From JAOPZW01 sp963851295 (GTDB taxonomy: Bacteria > Actinomycetota > Thermoleophilia > Solirubrobacterales > Solirubrobacteraceae), in assembly GCA_963851295.1 (NCBI GenBank), contig CAWKOS010000009.1, positions 62,001 to 126,000 of the forward strand: a stretch of DNA of 64,000 nucleotides, written 5' to 3'. A program made the translations under genes and the position numbers. The stretch's first letter is position 1. Each line of letters begins with the position of its first letter. Below the pieces are notes generated by a model. The model did not search any database. It worked only from the letters and a program-made list of their open reading frames with translations, and was not told the DNA's origin. Positions 40,395-48,967 of this stretch are shown here, piece by piece.

Positions 40395-41650
40395 TGCCAG
40401 ACACCACGCACGCCATCGGCCTCCTGCTCGGCACCGAGGAGGACTGGCCCACCGCCTTCGAGACGCTCGTCGCCCGCCTCGGGCCGATCAAGGGCGAGGA
40501 CGGCGCCAGGCACCGCATCGACGTCGAGCGGCTGACCATCGAGCCCTTCGACCTGCGCGACAAGCCGCGCTCGCAGCTCGTCGTCGACCGCCTCGCCTAC
40601 TGGTACTACCACCCGCGCGAGTGGCTGAAGAAGGTCGCGTTGATGGACGACGTGTACCTGCTCAACAGCCCCTTCACCTTCCAGTCGATGGAGAAGCACG
40701 CGGCCTACTGCGCGATGATCCGCTGCGGCCTGAAGGTGCCGACCACGGTCCTCGTGCCCTTCAAGCGCCCGCCCGACAACGCGCGCTGGGCCTATACGGC
40801 GACCAAGTACAACCGGCCGTTCGACCTCGACGAGCTCGCCGAGCACGTCGGCTATCCGCTCTTCATGAAGCCCTACGACGGCGGGCAGTGGGTCGGCGTC
40901 ACGCGCATCCGCGACGGCGAAGAGCTGCACCGTGCCTACGACGCCTCGGGCGAGCGGCTGATGCACCTGCAGGCCGCCGTCGACGGCTACGACGTCTTCG
41001 CGCGCTCGCTGTCGATCGGGCCCGAGACGATGGTCATGCGCTTCCGCCCGGAGGAGCCGCTGCACGACCGCTACGCGGTCTCCCACGACTTCCTCACGCC
41101 GCAGGTCGGCTCGGAGGTCGTCGCGATCAGCCGCCTCATCAACGCCTTCTTCCGCTGGGAGTTCAACTCCTGCGAGTGCCTCGTGCGCGGCGACGAGGTC
41201 TACCCCATCGACTACGCCAACGCCTGCCCCGACGTCGGCCTGACGAGCCTGCACTACTACTTCCCGTGGGCGATGAAGGCGCTCGTGCGGTGGTGCGCCT
41301 TCTGCGTCGTCACGGGCCGCCGGGCGCAGCTCGACCTCGACACGCGCCGCTACTTCGAGATCGGCGACCGCGACGACCTCTCCTACGAGGACAAGCTCGC
41401 CGCCTACCGCAAGCTGGCCGACGACTACTTCGACGCCGACCGCTACCAGGAGTTCTGCGCGCGCAGCCTCGGCCACCTCGACGAGCTGCTGCTCGACTGG
41501 GTCGCCTCGACGGAGTTCGACGAGCTGCTGATCGCGACGGTGCGCAAGCTCTATCCGGCGCACGAGCACGAGCGCTTCGTCGCGCACTTCCGCGGCCTCG
41601 TGGGCCAGTGGGTGCGCGAGCAGGGCACCGAGCCCGCGTTGTCGGGCTGA
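40394..41650 (+). CDS. ATP-grasp family ligase-like protein
   Basis: 418-residue protein that reads as an ATP-grasp enzyme. The N-terminal region (AIGLLLGTEEDWPTAFETLV) is a Rossmann-like pre-ATP-grasp domain; YPLFMKPYDGGQWVGVTRI has the ATP-binding lysine; and FNSCECLVRGDEVYPIDYANA supplies the metal-binding acidic and Asn residues (Glu, Asp, Asn) of the fold. ATP-grasp enzymes activate a carboxylate as acyl phosphate and join it to an amine, thiol or hydroxyl. Placed behind two coupled esterase-fold hydrolases, it may form a conjugate that the hydrolases process. No close named family recognised. Confidence 0.8.
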   Translation: MPDTTHAIGLLLGTEEDWPTAFETLVARLGPIKGEDGARHRIDVERLTIEPFDLRDKPRSQLVVDRLAYWYYHPREWLKKVALMDDVYLLNSPFTFQSMEKHAAYCAMIRCGLKVPTTVLVPFKRPPDNARWAYTATKYNRPFDLDELAEHVGYPLFMKPYDGGQWVGVTRIRDGEELHRAYDASGERLMHLQAAVDGYDVFARSLSIGPETMVMRFRPEEPLHDRYAVSHDFLTPQVGSEVVAISRLINAFFRWEFNSCECLVRGDEVYPIDYANACPDVGLTSLHYYFPWAMKALVRWCAFCVVTGRRAQLDLDTRRYFEIGDRDDLSYEDKLAAYRKLADDYFDADRYQEFCARSLGHLDELLLDWVASTEFDELLIATVRKLYPAHEHERFVAHFRGLVGQWVREQGTEPALSG

Positions 41651-41657
41651 CGGCCGC

Positions 41658-41673
41658 CGTCCGGCGCCGGACG
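41658..41673. terminator. Perfect 16-base palindrome between convergent genes
   Basis: CGTCCGGCGCCGGACG is its own reverse complement and lies in the 76-base gap between the ends of the ATP-grasp gene and the convergent LigD-type gene. A transcription stop is the simplest reading; a protein-binding site is possible. Confidence 0.4.
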
Positions 41674-41726
41674 TATCTGGGATTGCACCGGGCCGCTGGC
41701 GGGAAATCCGCGCGGCGAAGGATTGT

Positions 41727-42287
41727 TTAGCTCCTTCGTGTACCTCCTCCCTTCCGTGGGCGGCCGGCGTGCGACCCCTCGTCAGATCGCGCCGGCCGCC
41801 CGTGGATCACCTCGTCGAGCGTCCGTCCGCTGAGCACCGACTCGGGCTGCGTGGAGACCGGGTTGCGCCGCGCGTCGGCCGCCTCGTCGCGGACCTTGAC
41901 CAGCAGCCACTGCTCGCGCCCGCGCTCGACGCCGGTCCGCGTCAGGGCGTAGCGGCCGCGGAGCTTGCGGCCCTCGAGCTCGACGACGGCGTGGCCGTCG
42001 GCAAGGGCGCGCTCGATCGGGACCTCGTCGCCGCCGCGCGCGGTGCGATTGGCGTACGGGCCGGTGTCCCAGACGATGACCCCGCCGCGTCCGGCCGCGC
42101 CCTCGAAGCGCGCGTGCTCGAGCTCGTGGTCCTCGACGGCCACCGCCAGGCGCTTGTCGCGCGGGTCGGTCGACGGGCCCTTGGGCACCGCCCACGACTT
42201 CAGGACGCCGGCGACCTCGAGGCGCAGGTCGTAGTGCAGCGTCGTCGCCTGGTGCTGCTGGACGACGAAGATCGGGCGGCGCGCCAT
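41727..42287 (-). CDS. Stand-alone LigD-type 3'-phosphoesterase domain protein
   Basis: 186-residue protein equal to the phosphoesterase domain of bacterial LigD, the non-homologous end-joining enzyme. The sequence FVVQQHQATTLHYDLRLEV carries the metal-binding histidines and Asp, followed by KSWAVPKGPSTDPRDKRLAV and VEDHELEHARFEG. The loop between FEG and VIVWDTG is shorter than in LigD (the usual GEYGGGTV segment is reduced). It would clean 3' ends of broken DNA by removing phosphates or ribonucleotides. A matching ligase-only protein is encoded at 51249; no polymerase domain or Ku is present in the window. Confidence 0.87.
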   Translation of the reverse strand: MARRPIFVVQQHQATTLHYDLRLEVAGVLKSWAVPKGPSTDPRDKRLAVAVEDHELEHARFEGAAGRGGVIVWDTGPYANRTARGGDEVPIERALADGHAVVELEGRKLRGRYALTRTGVERGREQWLLVKVRDEAADARRNPVSTQPESVLSGRTLDEVIHGRPARSDEGSHAGRPRKGGGTRRS

Positions 42288-42299
42288 GACGCCTACGTT

Positions 42300-43121
42300 C
42301 TACTCGCGCCTGCGGCCGACGCCCAGCACGACGACCGCCAGGACGCCGAGCGCGAGGCCGCCGACGAGCGCGAGGACGGCGACGAGGGCGAGCGTGAGCG
42401 CCGGGTCGGCGGGCTGGTCGGCCGTGGCGAGCAGGTCGGCGGGCGACGGGCCGCCTGCCCCCGGCGAGGCCGGCTGCTGCTTGGCCGGGCCGGGCAGCGA
42501 GCGCGCGAAGTCCGGCGAGGAGGGCTGGGCCGTGCCGATGACCTGGACGTCGAGGTCGACCGGCAGCTCGAGCGGGATGTCGTTGGGGAAGGTCTTGGAG
42601 TCGGCGGCGCTCAGCGACACGTACCACTCGCCGGGCGCGGGGAACTTGTCCTTGTCGTAGTCGCTGGCGAGGATCTGCTCGAAGCCCAGGACGCGCGGGC
42701 CCGTCGCGGTGCCCGACTTCGCGCCGGCGCCCGGGGCGCCCTCCAGGCGCGCCGAGGCGCTGTCGTAGCCGCCGCCGCTCTCCTCGCTGAGCTGCTCGCG
42801 CAGCGGGGTGAAGATGTCCACTCGGTAGTCGAGGTTGGCGAGGCCGGATTCGTAGTCGTCGGCCGTCGGGTCGGTCTGCACCTGCGAGGTGTCGACCGTC
42901 GCCTTGACCTGGAGGACCTGACCCTTGGCCATGTTCACCTTCCAGTACACGGTCTCGCCGGCGGCGACGGTGTCGGTGTAGGCGCCGGAGGCGAGCAGCG
43001 GGGCGGTGTTGAACGAGCCGCCGCCGACGACCGGCTTGGCGCCGGGGCTCTGCGCGGCCGCCGCGCCCGGGAGGGCGAGGGCCGCGGCCGCGGCGATCGC
43101 CGCCGCTGCCCTGACGGTCAT
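42300..43121 (-). CDS. Exported protein with C-terminal membrane anchor, VWA partner
   Basis: 273 residues: signal peptide (AAAIAAAAALALPGAAAAQS), an extracellular beta-rich domain (TVYWKVNMAKGQVLQVKATV is reminiscent of pre-peptidase C-terminal jelly rolls), a Pro/Ala linker and a single span near the end (LTLALVAVLALVGGLALGVLAV) followed by arginines. Type I membrane topology. The ATG overlaps the stop of the VWA gene (ATGA), so both are made together, and both share similar domains ahead of their anchors. Confidence 0.75.
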   Translation of the reverse strand: MTVRAAAAIAAAAALALPGAAAAQSPGAKPVVGGGSFNTAPLLASGAYTDTVAAGETVYWKVNMAKGQVLQVKATVDTSQVQTDPTADDYESGLANLDYRVDIFTPLREQLSEESGGGYDSASARLEGAPGAGAKSGTATGPRVLGFEQILASDYDKDKFPAPGEWYVSLSAADSKTFPNDIPLELPVDLDVQVIGTAQPSSPDFARSLPGPAKQQPASPGAGGPSPADLLATADQPADPALTLALVAVLALVGGLALGVLAVVVLGVGRRRE

Positions 43122-44482
43122 GCCCGCCTCCTGCGCAGGAGCGCGGCCCCGCCGGCGAAGCCGGCCGCGGCGAGGCCGCCGCCGACGAGGACGAGCAGTG
43201 CCGTCGCGGGCGGCTCGTTGGGCTCGGCGACGCCCGCCGGGGTCGGGCCGGCGCTCGCCTGCGGCTGCGGGCCCTTGGAGGGCGCGGGGTTGGCGCCGTG
43301 GCGGCCCAGGACCTCGACCGAGAGCTCGACGGGATAGGGCTGGCCGCCGGTGGCGTTGAAGAGGTCCTTGTCGGCGCTGTCCTTCAGCCCGAGCTTGAGG
43401 TAGTAGCGGCCGGGCTGGGAGAAGGACTCGCTCGGGTCGGCCTGGCCGCCGACGCCGATCGGGCGCGAGACGACCCCGAAGCCGTCGATGAAGCCGCGGC
43501 GCTGGAAGACGAAGCCCGCCGAGGACGAGTTCTGGCGCGCGGGGATCTCGAAGCTCGGGGTGACGATGTCGAGGCTCGCGCGCGCGACGTTGCTGACGTC
43601 CGAGACGTCGCGCTTGGGCGGGATGAACGAGGCGCTGGCCTTCAGCGTCTCGCCCCGGCGCAGCTCGATCGAGTACCAGCGCTCGGAGTCGGGGAGCATC
43701 GCGTCGACGTAGCGGCCCGGGACGAGCGCCGCCGCAGCGCGCGCGTTGGGGCCGCCGCGGACGGGCCTGCCCTTCGGGACGTACTGGCGCAGCGCGCGCG
43801 TGGAGAGGACGCGCAGCTGCTGCTTGAGGGCGGCCGCGTCGCCGGCGTCGGTGTAGACGCCGCCGCCGGCCTGGGCGATGCACTGCAGCTCGCGCCGGGC
43901 ACTGGCGTCGACGTTGAAGCCGATCGCCTGGATGCGCATCTCCACGCCGTTCTTGGCGATGCGCTCGGCGACCTGGCACGGCGAGGGCGGCTGGCAGGTG
44001 TCCTTGCCGTCGGAGACGAGGATGATCGTGCGCGACCCGCTCGTGCCGAGGTCCTCGGCGGCGCGCTCGAGGGCGTAGGCGATCGGGGTGCGGCCCTTGG
44101 CCTTGAAGGAGCGGATCCGGGACTCCGCCTGCGAGCGGTCGAGCGGGCCGATCGGGAGGACGAGGCTCGAGTCCCTGCACGCGGGGCCGATCGGCCGCGA
44201 GGGCTTGGTGCCGCCGAAGACGCGCAGGCCGAGCTGCGTGGAGGGCGGCAGCGAGCCGAGGAGGTCGACGGCGGCGTCCTGCGCGGCCTTGATCTTCGGC
44301 GTGCCGGCGCCGTCGTCGGCGGCCATCGAGCCCGAGGCGTCGAAGGCGAGCAGGATCTTCGGCGGCCCGGCGGCCGCGGGCGCCGGGCTCTGGCCGGCCG
44401 CCGGGGCCGGGAGCACAGCCGCCGCGAACGCCATCGCCGCGAGCACGCGGGCGTGGCGAAGCTTGGCTCCCCCGCCGTCCAT
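43118..44482 (-). CDS. Membrane-anchored von Willebrand factor A-domain protein
   Basis: 454 residues. Signal peptide (AMAFAAAVLPAPAAGQ), then a VWA domain with an intact metal-ion-dependent adhesion site: DASGSM at residues 48-53, the threonine in KGRTPIAYAL, and IILVSDGKDTC. An all-beta domain (RWYSIELRRGETLKASASF) follows, then a Pro-rich linker and one C-terminal span (LLVLVGGGLAAAGFAGGAALL) with an arginine stop. It would bind a partner or matrix ligand outside the cell. Divergent from the zinc-ribbon membrane protein, 58 bases away. Confidence 0.87.
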   Translation of the reverse strand: MDGGGAKLRHARVLAAMAFAAAVLPAPAAGQSPAPAAAGPPKILLAFDASGSMAADDGAGTPKIKAAQDAAVDLLGSLPPSTQLGLRVFGGTKPSRPIGPACRDSSLVLPIGPLDRSQAESRIRSFKAKGRTPIAYALERAAEDLGTSGSRTIILVSDGKDTCQPPSPCQVAERIAKNGVEMRIQAIGFNVDASARRELQCIAQAGGGVYTDAGDAAALKQQLRVLSTRALRQYVPKGRPVRGGPNARAAAALVPGRYVDAMLPDSERWYSIELRRGETLKASASFIPPKRDVSDVSNVARASLDIVTPSFEIPARQNSSSAGFVFQRRGFIDGFGVVSRPIGVGGQADPSESFSQPGRYYLKLGLKDSADKDLFNATGGQPYPVELSVEVLGRHGANPAPSKGPQPQASAGPTPAGVAEPNEPPATALLVLVGGGLAAAGFAGGAALLRRRRA

Positions 44483-44540
44483 CGTTTGGAACTGATACCC
44501 ATCTGGGCAGACGGACGCACGGGGTACGGGAGACCACGGC

Positions 44541-46082
44541 ATGGCGGGGACCGAGACCAGGTATTGCGCCAACTGCGGCGAGCGCATCAGCGCCCGCTCG
44601 CGGTTCTGCCCGTCGTGCGGGGCGAAGCAGGAGGACTTCGCGGTGCAGCCGGCGGAGCCGGACGCGCCGGAGCCGGAGCCGCCCGCGCCGGAGCTGGAGC
44701 CCGTCGCGGCCGCACCGCCACCCGAGCCACCCGAGCCGCCCGAACCGGAGCCCGAGCCCGTCGCGGCCGCTCCGCCGCCGCCCCAGCCGCCCGAGCCCGA
44801 GCCCGAGCCCGCCGCTGCGCGCGAGCCGCTGCGCGACCGCATTGGCCGGGTAGACCCCCAGGCCGGCGAGCTCTCCGAGGCCCTCATGGTCCAGCTCGCC
44901 GTGCCGGGCGTCGTCGCCGCCGGGCTGGCCGCGCTCGCCGCCGCGGCCGCCGTGCTCGTCGCCGGCCTGATCATCGCGCTGGCGACGCCCGACGCGTCGA
45001 TCCTCGGCGTCGTCGGCCGCGACGGCGGGCTGCTCACCGAGGGCTTCCGCCAGGCCGTGAGCACGCTGCTGGCGCCCGTCGTCGACACCGGGCCGCTCAG
45101 CTCGGCCTCCGGCCGCCTGGCGCCGATGATCTTCGTCGCGATCCCGATCGCCGCGGTCGCCTTCGCCACCCGCTGGCAGCTGCACCGCACCGAGGGCGCG
45201 CGGCCGGCGGCGCGGATCGCCTGGGCGGCGGTCGTCGGCCTCCCGTTCGGCCTGCTCATGCTCGCCTTCGCCGTCCTCGGCGGCGACAGCGACGCGACCA
45301 ACGTCTCGCCCTCCGCCGGCAGCGCGTTCGGGCTGGGCCTGCTCTGGGGCGTCGTCGGCGGCGCGCTCGGCGCCGCCACCGCGATCCCGCTCGAGCGCGC
45401 CGCCGAGGGACGGACCGCGCCGCCGCTCGTGCGCCGGATCCTCACGGCGGCGGCCGCCACCCTGCGGCCGCTGGGGGCGTTGCTCATCGTGTGCGCGGCG
45501 CTCGGCCTCGTCGGCTGGCTCGTCCAGGTCGGCGCCAACGTCGACGACGTGCGCGGCGGGCGCTCGACCGCGACGGCGCTCGTCGAGGAGTCGCTCTTCG
45601 TCGGCGAGCACGGCGTCCACCTCGCCGCGCTGGGCGCCGGCGCGCGCTTCACCCCGGACGCCCCCGGAGCCCTCGGCCTCCCCTTCCCCGTCGACCAGGC
45701 GGGCGACGTCCCCGGCCGCGACGGCGGCTTGCGCGTCTTCTCCTACTCCGACGCGATGCCCGCCTACGTCTTCCTGCCCGCGCTCGCGATCCTCATCGGC
45801 CTGCTCATCCTCGCCGCCCTCTACGCCGGCTTCGCGGCCGCGCGCGCGGTCGGCGCCGCGACCACCACGATGGGCGCCGCGTGGGGCGCCGTCACCGGCC
45901 CCGCGTGGGCGATCGCCATGACGATCCTCGTCGCCCTCGCCGGCGGCCTCTTCCACGGCGACGCCGACGGCGGCTCGGTCTTCGGCCTCTTCCTGCTCTT
46001 CGGGGCGCTCCTCGGCGCCGGCGGCGGCGTGCTGGCCGTCAGCGGCGCGACGGCGCCCGCCGCCCAGCCGACGGCCGGCTGA
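44541..46082 (+). CDS. Zinc-ribbon membrane protein with Pro/Glu-rich linker
   Basis: 513 residues. The N-terminus is a double zinc ribbon (RYCANCGERISARSRFCPSC), followed by about 55 residues of Pro-Glu/Pro-Ala repeat in which PEPVAAAPPP occurs twice (44698-44780), and then six to eight hydrophobic spans (AVPGVVAAGLAALAAAAAVLVAGLI, IFVAIPIAAVAFAT, LPAILIGLLILAALYAGFAAA-like). The zinc ribbon would sit in the cytoplasm. Function unknown; it is divergently paired with the VWA module and may act with it. The last gene base is one base from the convergent LysR gene. Confidence 0.75.
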   Translation: MAGTETRYCANCGERISARSRFCPSCGAKQEDFAVQPAEPDAPEPEPPAPELEPVAAAPPPEPPEPPEPEPEPVAAAPPPPQPPEPEPEPAAAREPLRDRIGRVDPQAGELSEALMVQLAVPGVVAAGLAALAAAAAVLVAGLIIALATPDASILGVVGRDGGLLTEGFRQAVSTLLAPVVDTGPLSSASGRLAPMIFVAIPIAAVAFATRWQLHRTEGARPAARIAWAAVVGLPFGLLMLAFAVLGGDSDATNVSPSAGSAFGLGLLWGVVGGALGAATAIPLERAAEGRTAPPLVRRILTAAAATLRPLGALLIVCAALGLVGWLVQVGANVDDVRGGRSTATALVEESLFVGEHGVHLAALGAGARFTPDAPGALGLPFPVDQAGDVPGRDGGLRVFSYSDAMPAYVFLPALAILIGLLILAALYAGFAAARAVGAATTTMGAAWGAVTGPAWAIAMTILVALAGGLFHGDADGGSVFGLFLLFGALLGAGGGVLAVSGATAPAAQPTAG

Positions 46083-46083
46083 G

Positions 46084-46953
46084 CTACGCGGCCGCGGGCA
46101 GCGCGCGCCGCGTCGTCGCGCGCCACAGGGCCGCGCGCAGCGGCTCGGCCAGCGCGCGATGGCCGGGCGCGAGCAGCAGCCACAGCCGCGCGGCGATGGT
46201 CTGCGCCAGGGGACCGTGCGCGACCGGCCTCAGCCCGTCGCCGCCGGCTACGAGCAGCGCGAAGCCCAGGCCGTTGCGGACGGCCACCTGGACGCCGCTG
46301 AGGTGCGGGCTCTCGGCGGCCAGGACCGGGTCGAGGCCGAGCTCCGCGAGCCGGCCGAGGGCGAGGTCGCGCAGCCCGCAGGGCGGGTCGTACGCGACGA
46401 GCGGGAAGGGATCGGGTGGCGGATCGGCAGCCGCCGCGAGCGCGGGGCTCGCCCACCAGCGCAGCGTGATCGCGCCCAAGGCGACGGGATCCGGGACGTC
46501 GCCGGGATCGATCACGATCGCCGCGTCGACCTCCCCCCGCCCGAGGCGCTCGATGAGCTTGAAGGCGCGGTCGACCCGCAGCTGCAGCGGACGGTCGTCG
46601 AGCTGCTCACGCGTCGCCGCCAGCAGGTCGGGCAGGACGGGGTCGACGACGTTCTCGACCGTCCCCAGCACGAACGGCCCGCCGCCGTCGCCGCCTCGCT
46701 CGAGCCGCACGAGCGCGCGATCGTGGGCGGCGAGCACCTCGCCCAGCTCCGCCGCGGCGCGCTCGCCGTACGGCGTCAGCTCGACCCCGCGCCCGCGGCG
46801 CGCGAACAGGGGCTCGCCGAGCTGCTCCTCGAGCCGGCGCATGTGGCGGCTGACCGCGGGCTGCGTCAGGTGCAGCGCCTCGGCGGCGCGGTGGTAGCCG
46901 CCATAGCGGACGATGGCCAGGAAGGAGCGCAGGTGCGAGGGGTCGAGGTCCAC
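46084..46953 (-). CDS. LysR-family transcriptional regulator
   Basis: 289-residue regulator from the GTG at 46953, which puts the helix-turn-helix at the very N-terminus as in the family (SHLRSFLAIVRYGGYHRAAE, LHLTQPAVSRHMRRLEEQLG). The C-terminal co-inducer domain is of standard length, with VDAAIVIDPGDVPDPVALG and VAVRNGLGFALLVAGG. Upstream in-frame codons are shadow. It is divergent from the EamA exporter at 47067; LysR regulators commonly control such a neighbour, so it likely regulates export of a metabolite. An inverted repeat sits in the shared gap. Confidence 0.88.
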   Translation of the reverse strand: MDLDPSHLRSFLAIVRYGGYHRAAEALHLTQPAVSRHMRRLEEQLGEPLFARRGRGVELTPYGERAAAELGEVLAAHDRALVRLERGGDGGGPFVLGTVENVVDPVLPDLLAATREQLDDRPLQLRVDRAFKLIERLGRGEVDAAIVIDPGDVPDPVALGAITLRWWASPALAAAADPPPDPFPLVAYDPPCGLRDLALGRLAELGLDPVLAAESPHLSGVQVAVRNGLGFALLVAGGDGLRPVAHGPLAQTIAARLWLLLAPGHRALAEPLRAALWRATTRRALPAAA

Positions 46954-46997
46954 CGCGCCATGGTGGCGTGCCCGCGCAGCGCCCGCAAGGGATCGAT

Positions 46998-47019
46998 CAC
47001 GGATACGCATCGGTCCGTG
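46998..47019. promoter_or_regulatory. Inverted repeat in the LysR/EamA intergenic region
   Basis: CACGGA (46998-47003) and TCCGTG (47014-47019) are exact reverse complements 10 bases apart, a spacing suited to a LysR-type dimer. They lie between divergent starts (46953 and 47067). Confidence 0.35.
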
Positions 47020-47066
47020 GGCAGGTGCGATTGGTCCCGGGCGCCCGTGCAGGCACCGTGGTGGAG

Positions 47067-48017
47067 ATGCCCGATCGCGTCGTCCTCCCCAGCTTCGTCG
47101 CGCTCTGGAGCTCCGGCTACGTCGTCGGCGCGCTGGCCATCGAGGTCGCCGATCCCCTGCCGCTGCTGGCGCTGCGCTTCACCCTCGCAGCGCTCGTCGC
47201 CGTCCCGCTCGCGCTGCGCCGCGGGCGCTGGCGCGGGGCGCCGCTCGCCCGCCTGGCGCTCGTCGGCGTCTTGCTGCAGGTCGTCCAGTTCGGCGGCATC
47301 TACGGCGGCCTCGCGCTCGGCGTGCCCGCGGCGCTCTCGGCGCTCGTGATGCTCGGCCTCTCCCCCCTGCTGACCACGATCCTCGCGATCGCCGACGGCC
47401 AGGAGCGCGGCGACGCGCGCCTATGGGTGGGGCTCGCGGTCGGCGTCGCCGGGGTGGCGATCAGCCTGGCGCCCGAGCTCGGATCCGCGCGCGTGGGCGC
47501 CGGCGTCGGGGTCACCGTGCTGGGCATGCTCGGCCTGGCGGGCGGCACCGTCCTGCAGAAGCGCTGGGTCGGCGCCGCCGACCCGCGCGTCGCGGTCGCC
47601 GCCCAGTCGGCGACGGCGGTCGTCCTCGTCGTTCCCGTCGCGGCGATCCTCGGCGGCCGGCTACAGCTCGGCGTGCAGCTCGCGGCGTCCGTCGCGTGGC
47701 TGTCCTGGGGCATGGGGATCGGCACCCTGCTCGTCCTCGTGCATGTCCTGCGCAGGCACGCGGCGAGCGCGGTAGCCGCCCTGCTCCTCGTCGTCCCCGC
47801 GGTGACGGCGATCGCGTCGGCCCCGGCGCTCGGCGAGGCGCTGCACCCCGCCAGCCTGGTCGGGATGCTCGTGGCGATGGCCGGGGTCGGCGCCGTGCTG
47901 CATCGCGAGGCGGCGCCCGCGTGGGCAGAGGCCGACGCGCCCAAACCGGGCATTTCCAGCCTGGTTCGGGCGCGGTCGACGACTGTTCGCAGAGCGCACG
48001 GATGTGCGCGCAGCTAG
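47067..48017 (+). CDS. EamA/DMT-family transporter
   Basis: 316-residue exporter with about ten spans in two repeated halves (FVALWSSGYVVGALAIEVAD, then ALGVPAALSALVMLGLSPLLTT in the first EamA unit; AASVAWLSWGMGIGTLLVLVHVL and ALGEALHPASLVGMLVAMAGV in the second). The SFVALWSSGYVV opening is typical of the RhaT/EamA group, which moves amino acids and other metabolites out. The ATG at 47067 follows GGTGGAG. The last 40 residues are a charged cytosolic tail (KPGISSLVRARSTTVRRAHG). Likely under control of the divergent LysR protein. Confidence 0.87.
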   Translation: MPDRVVLPSFVALWSSGYVVGALAIEVADPLPLLALRFTLAALVAVPLALRRGRWRGAPLARLALVGVLLQVVQFGGIYGGLALGVPAALSALVMLGLSPLLTTILAIADGQERGDARLWVGLAVGVAGVAISLAPELGSARVGAGVGVTVLGMLGLAGGTVLQKRWVGAADPRVAVAAQSATAVVLVVPVAAILGGRLQLGVQLAASVAWLSWGMGIGTLLVLVHVLRRHAASAVAALLLVVPAVTAIASAPALGEALHPASLVGMLVAMAGVGAVLHREAAPAWAEADAPKPGISSLVRARSTTVRRAHGCARS

Positions 48018-48122
48018 GAGAGTCGGAACCTAGCCCGCCCGCAGGCGCAGGTCAAGCCGGCCCCGGCGTCGGGGCGCCGGGACTCGACGGATGATCGTCC
48101 GACGCCCGACGCCGCCGCGTCA

Positions 48123-48156
48123 TGTTCGCTTGGCGAACAACTGTGCGCGGTAGGCT
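48123..48156 (+). promoter_or_regulatory. Operator-like palindrome over a leaderless promoter
   Basis: TGTTCGC (48123-48129) and GCGAACA (48133-48139) form a perfect inverted repeat with a three-base spacer, followed by TAGGCT (48151-48156) as a -10 box 7 bases before the GTG start at 48164. TTGGCG (48130-48135) inside the palindrome could be the -35 box. A repressor bound here would cover the -35. The half-sites point the opposite way to a LexA box, so a TetR- or MarR-type regulator is more likely. Confidence 0.5.
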
Positions 48157-48163
48157 ACTGCGC

Positions 48164-48967
48164 GTGACCGACACGGCCAGCGCGCTGCCCGAGGGCGCAA
48201 GCGAGCGGCTCGAGCTCGGCGGCGGCTCGATCCACGTCCAGCGCGGCGGCGAAGGCCCGCCGCTCCTGTTCCTCCACGCGGCCGGCGGCGCCGGCGCGTG
48301 GCATCCCTTCCTCGGGCTCCTCGCCCGCCGCTTCGAGGTCATCGCGCCCGACCACCCGGGCTTCGGCGGCTCCGACGACCTGCCCGAGGTCGAGGCGATG
48401 GACGACCTCGTCTACCACTACCTCGAGGTCCTCGACCGGCTCGGTCTCGAACGGGTCGACGTCGTCGGCGGCTCGCTGGGAGGCTGGCTCGCCGCCGAGC
48501 TCGCGGTCCATTCGCCCGAGCGGGTGGGGCGCCTGGCGCTGCTCGGCGCCGCCGGCATCCGGGTCCCGGGCAACATGGCGACCGACATCTTCCTCATGAC
48601 GCCCGACCAGGTCGTCGGCGTGCTCTTCAAGCACCCCGAGGCGGCGGCCGGGATGTTCCCCGAGGAGCCCGACGTCGACTTCATCCTCGCCACGATCCGC
48701 GACCAGGCGGGCCTCGCGCGCTACGGCTGGGCGCCCTACCTCAACAACCCCAAGCTCGAGCGCCGCCTGCACCGCATCGCGTCGCCGACGCTCGTGCTGT
48801 GGGCCGACGACGACCGCGTCGTCCCGATCGAGCACGGGCGCATCTACGCCGAGCGGATCCCCGACGCGACGCTGCAGATCGTCGAGGACTGCGGGCACGC
48901 CATGTACTTCGAGCGCCCCGAGGCGTTCGCCGACGCCGTCATCGAGTTCGTGGAGGCCGGGTCGTGA
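48164..48967 (+). CDS. Alpha/beta hydrolase
   Basis: 267-residue alpha/beta hydrolase. Oxyanion region LLFLHAAGGAGAWHPFLGLL, nucleophile elbow VVGGSLGGWLAAEL, acid in LVLWADDDRVVP and histidine in VEDCGHAMYFERPEAF; all of the triad is present. The GTG at 48164 was chosen because a TAGGCT -10 box lies 7 bases upstream and gives a normal N-terminus; the longer frame from 48122 is in the promoter. It shares a 4-base overlap with the flavin monooxygenase that follows, and the two probably act on the same substrate. Confidence 0.87.
   Translation: MTDTASALPEGASERLELGGGSIHVQRGGEGPPLLFLHAAGGAGAWHPFLGLLARRFEVIAPDHPGFGGSDDLPEVEAMDDLVYHYLEVLDRLGLERVDVVGGSLGGWLAAELAVHSPERVGRLALLGAAGIRVPGNMATDIFLMTPDQVVGVLFKHPEAAAGMFPEEPDVDFILATIRDQAGLARYGWAPYLNNPKLERRLHRIASPTLVLWADDDRVVPIEHGRIYAERIPDATLQIVEDCGHAMYFERPEAFADAVIEFVEAGS

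Noticed and set aside
42300..46897. Very long open frames of more than 1100 codons on both strands
   Set aside because: They run across recognisable genes on either strand and are made of Arg/Ala/Gly-rich shadow sequence produced by high GC; the true coding segments within are listed.
48123..48139. TGTTCGC/GCGAACA palindrome as a LexA box
   Set aside because: Half-sites are in the opposite order to CGAACNNNNGTTCG; only the site at 50924 fits.
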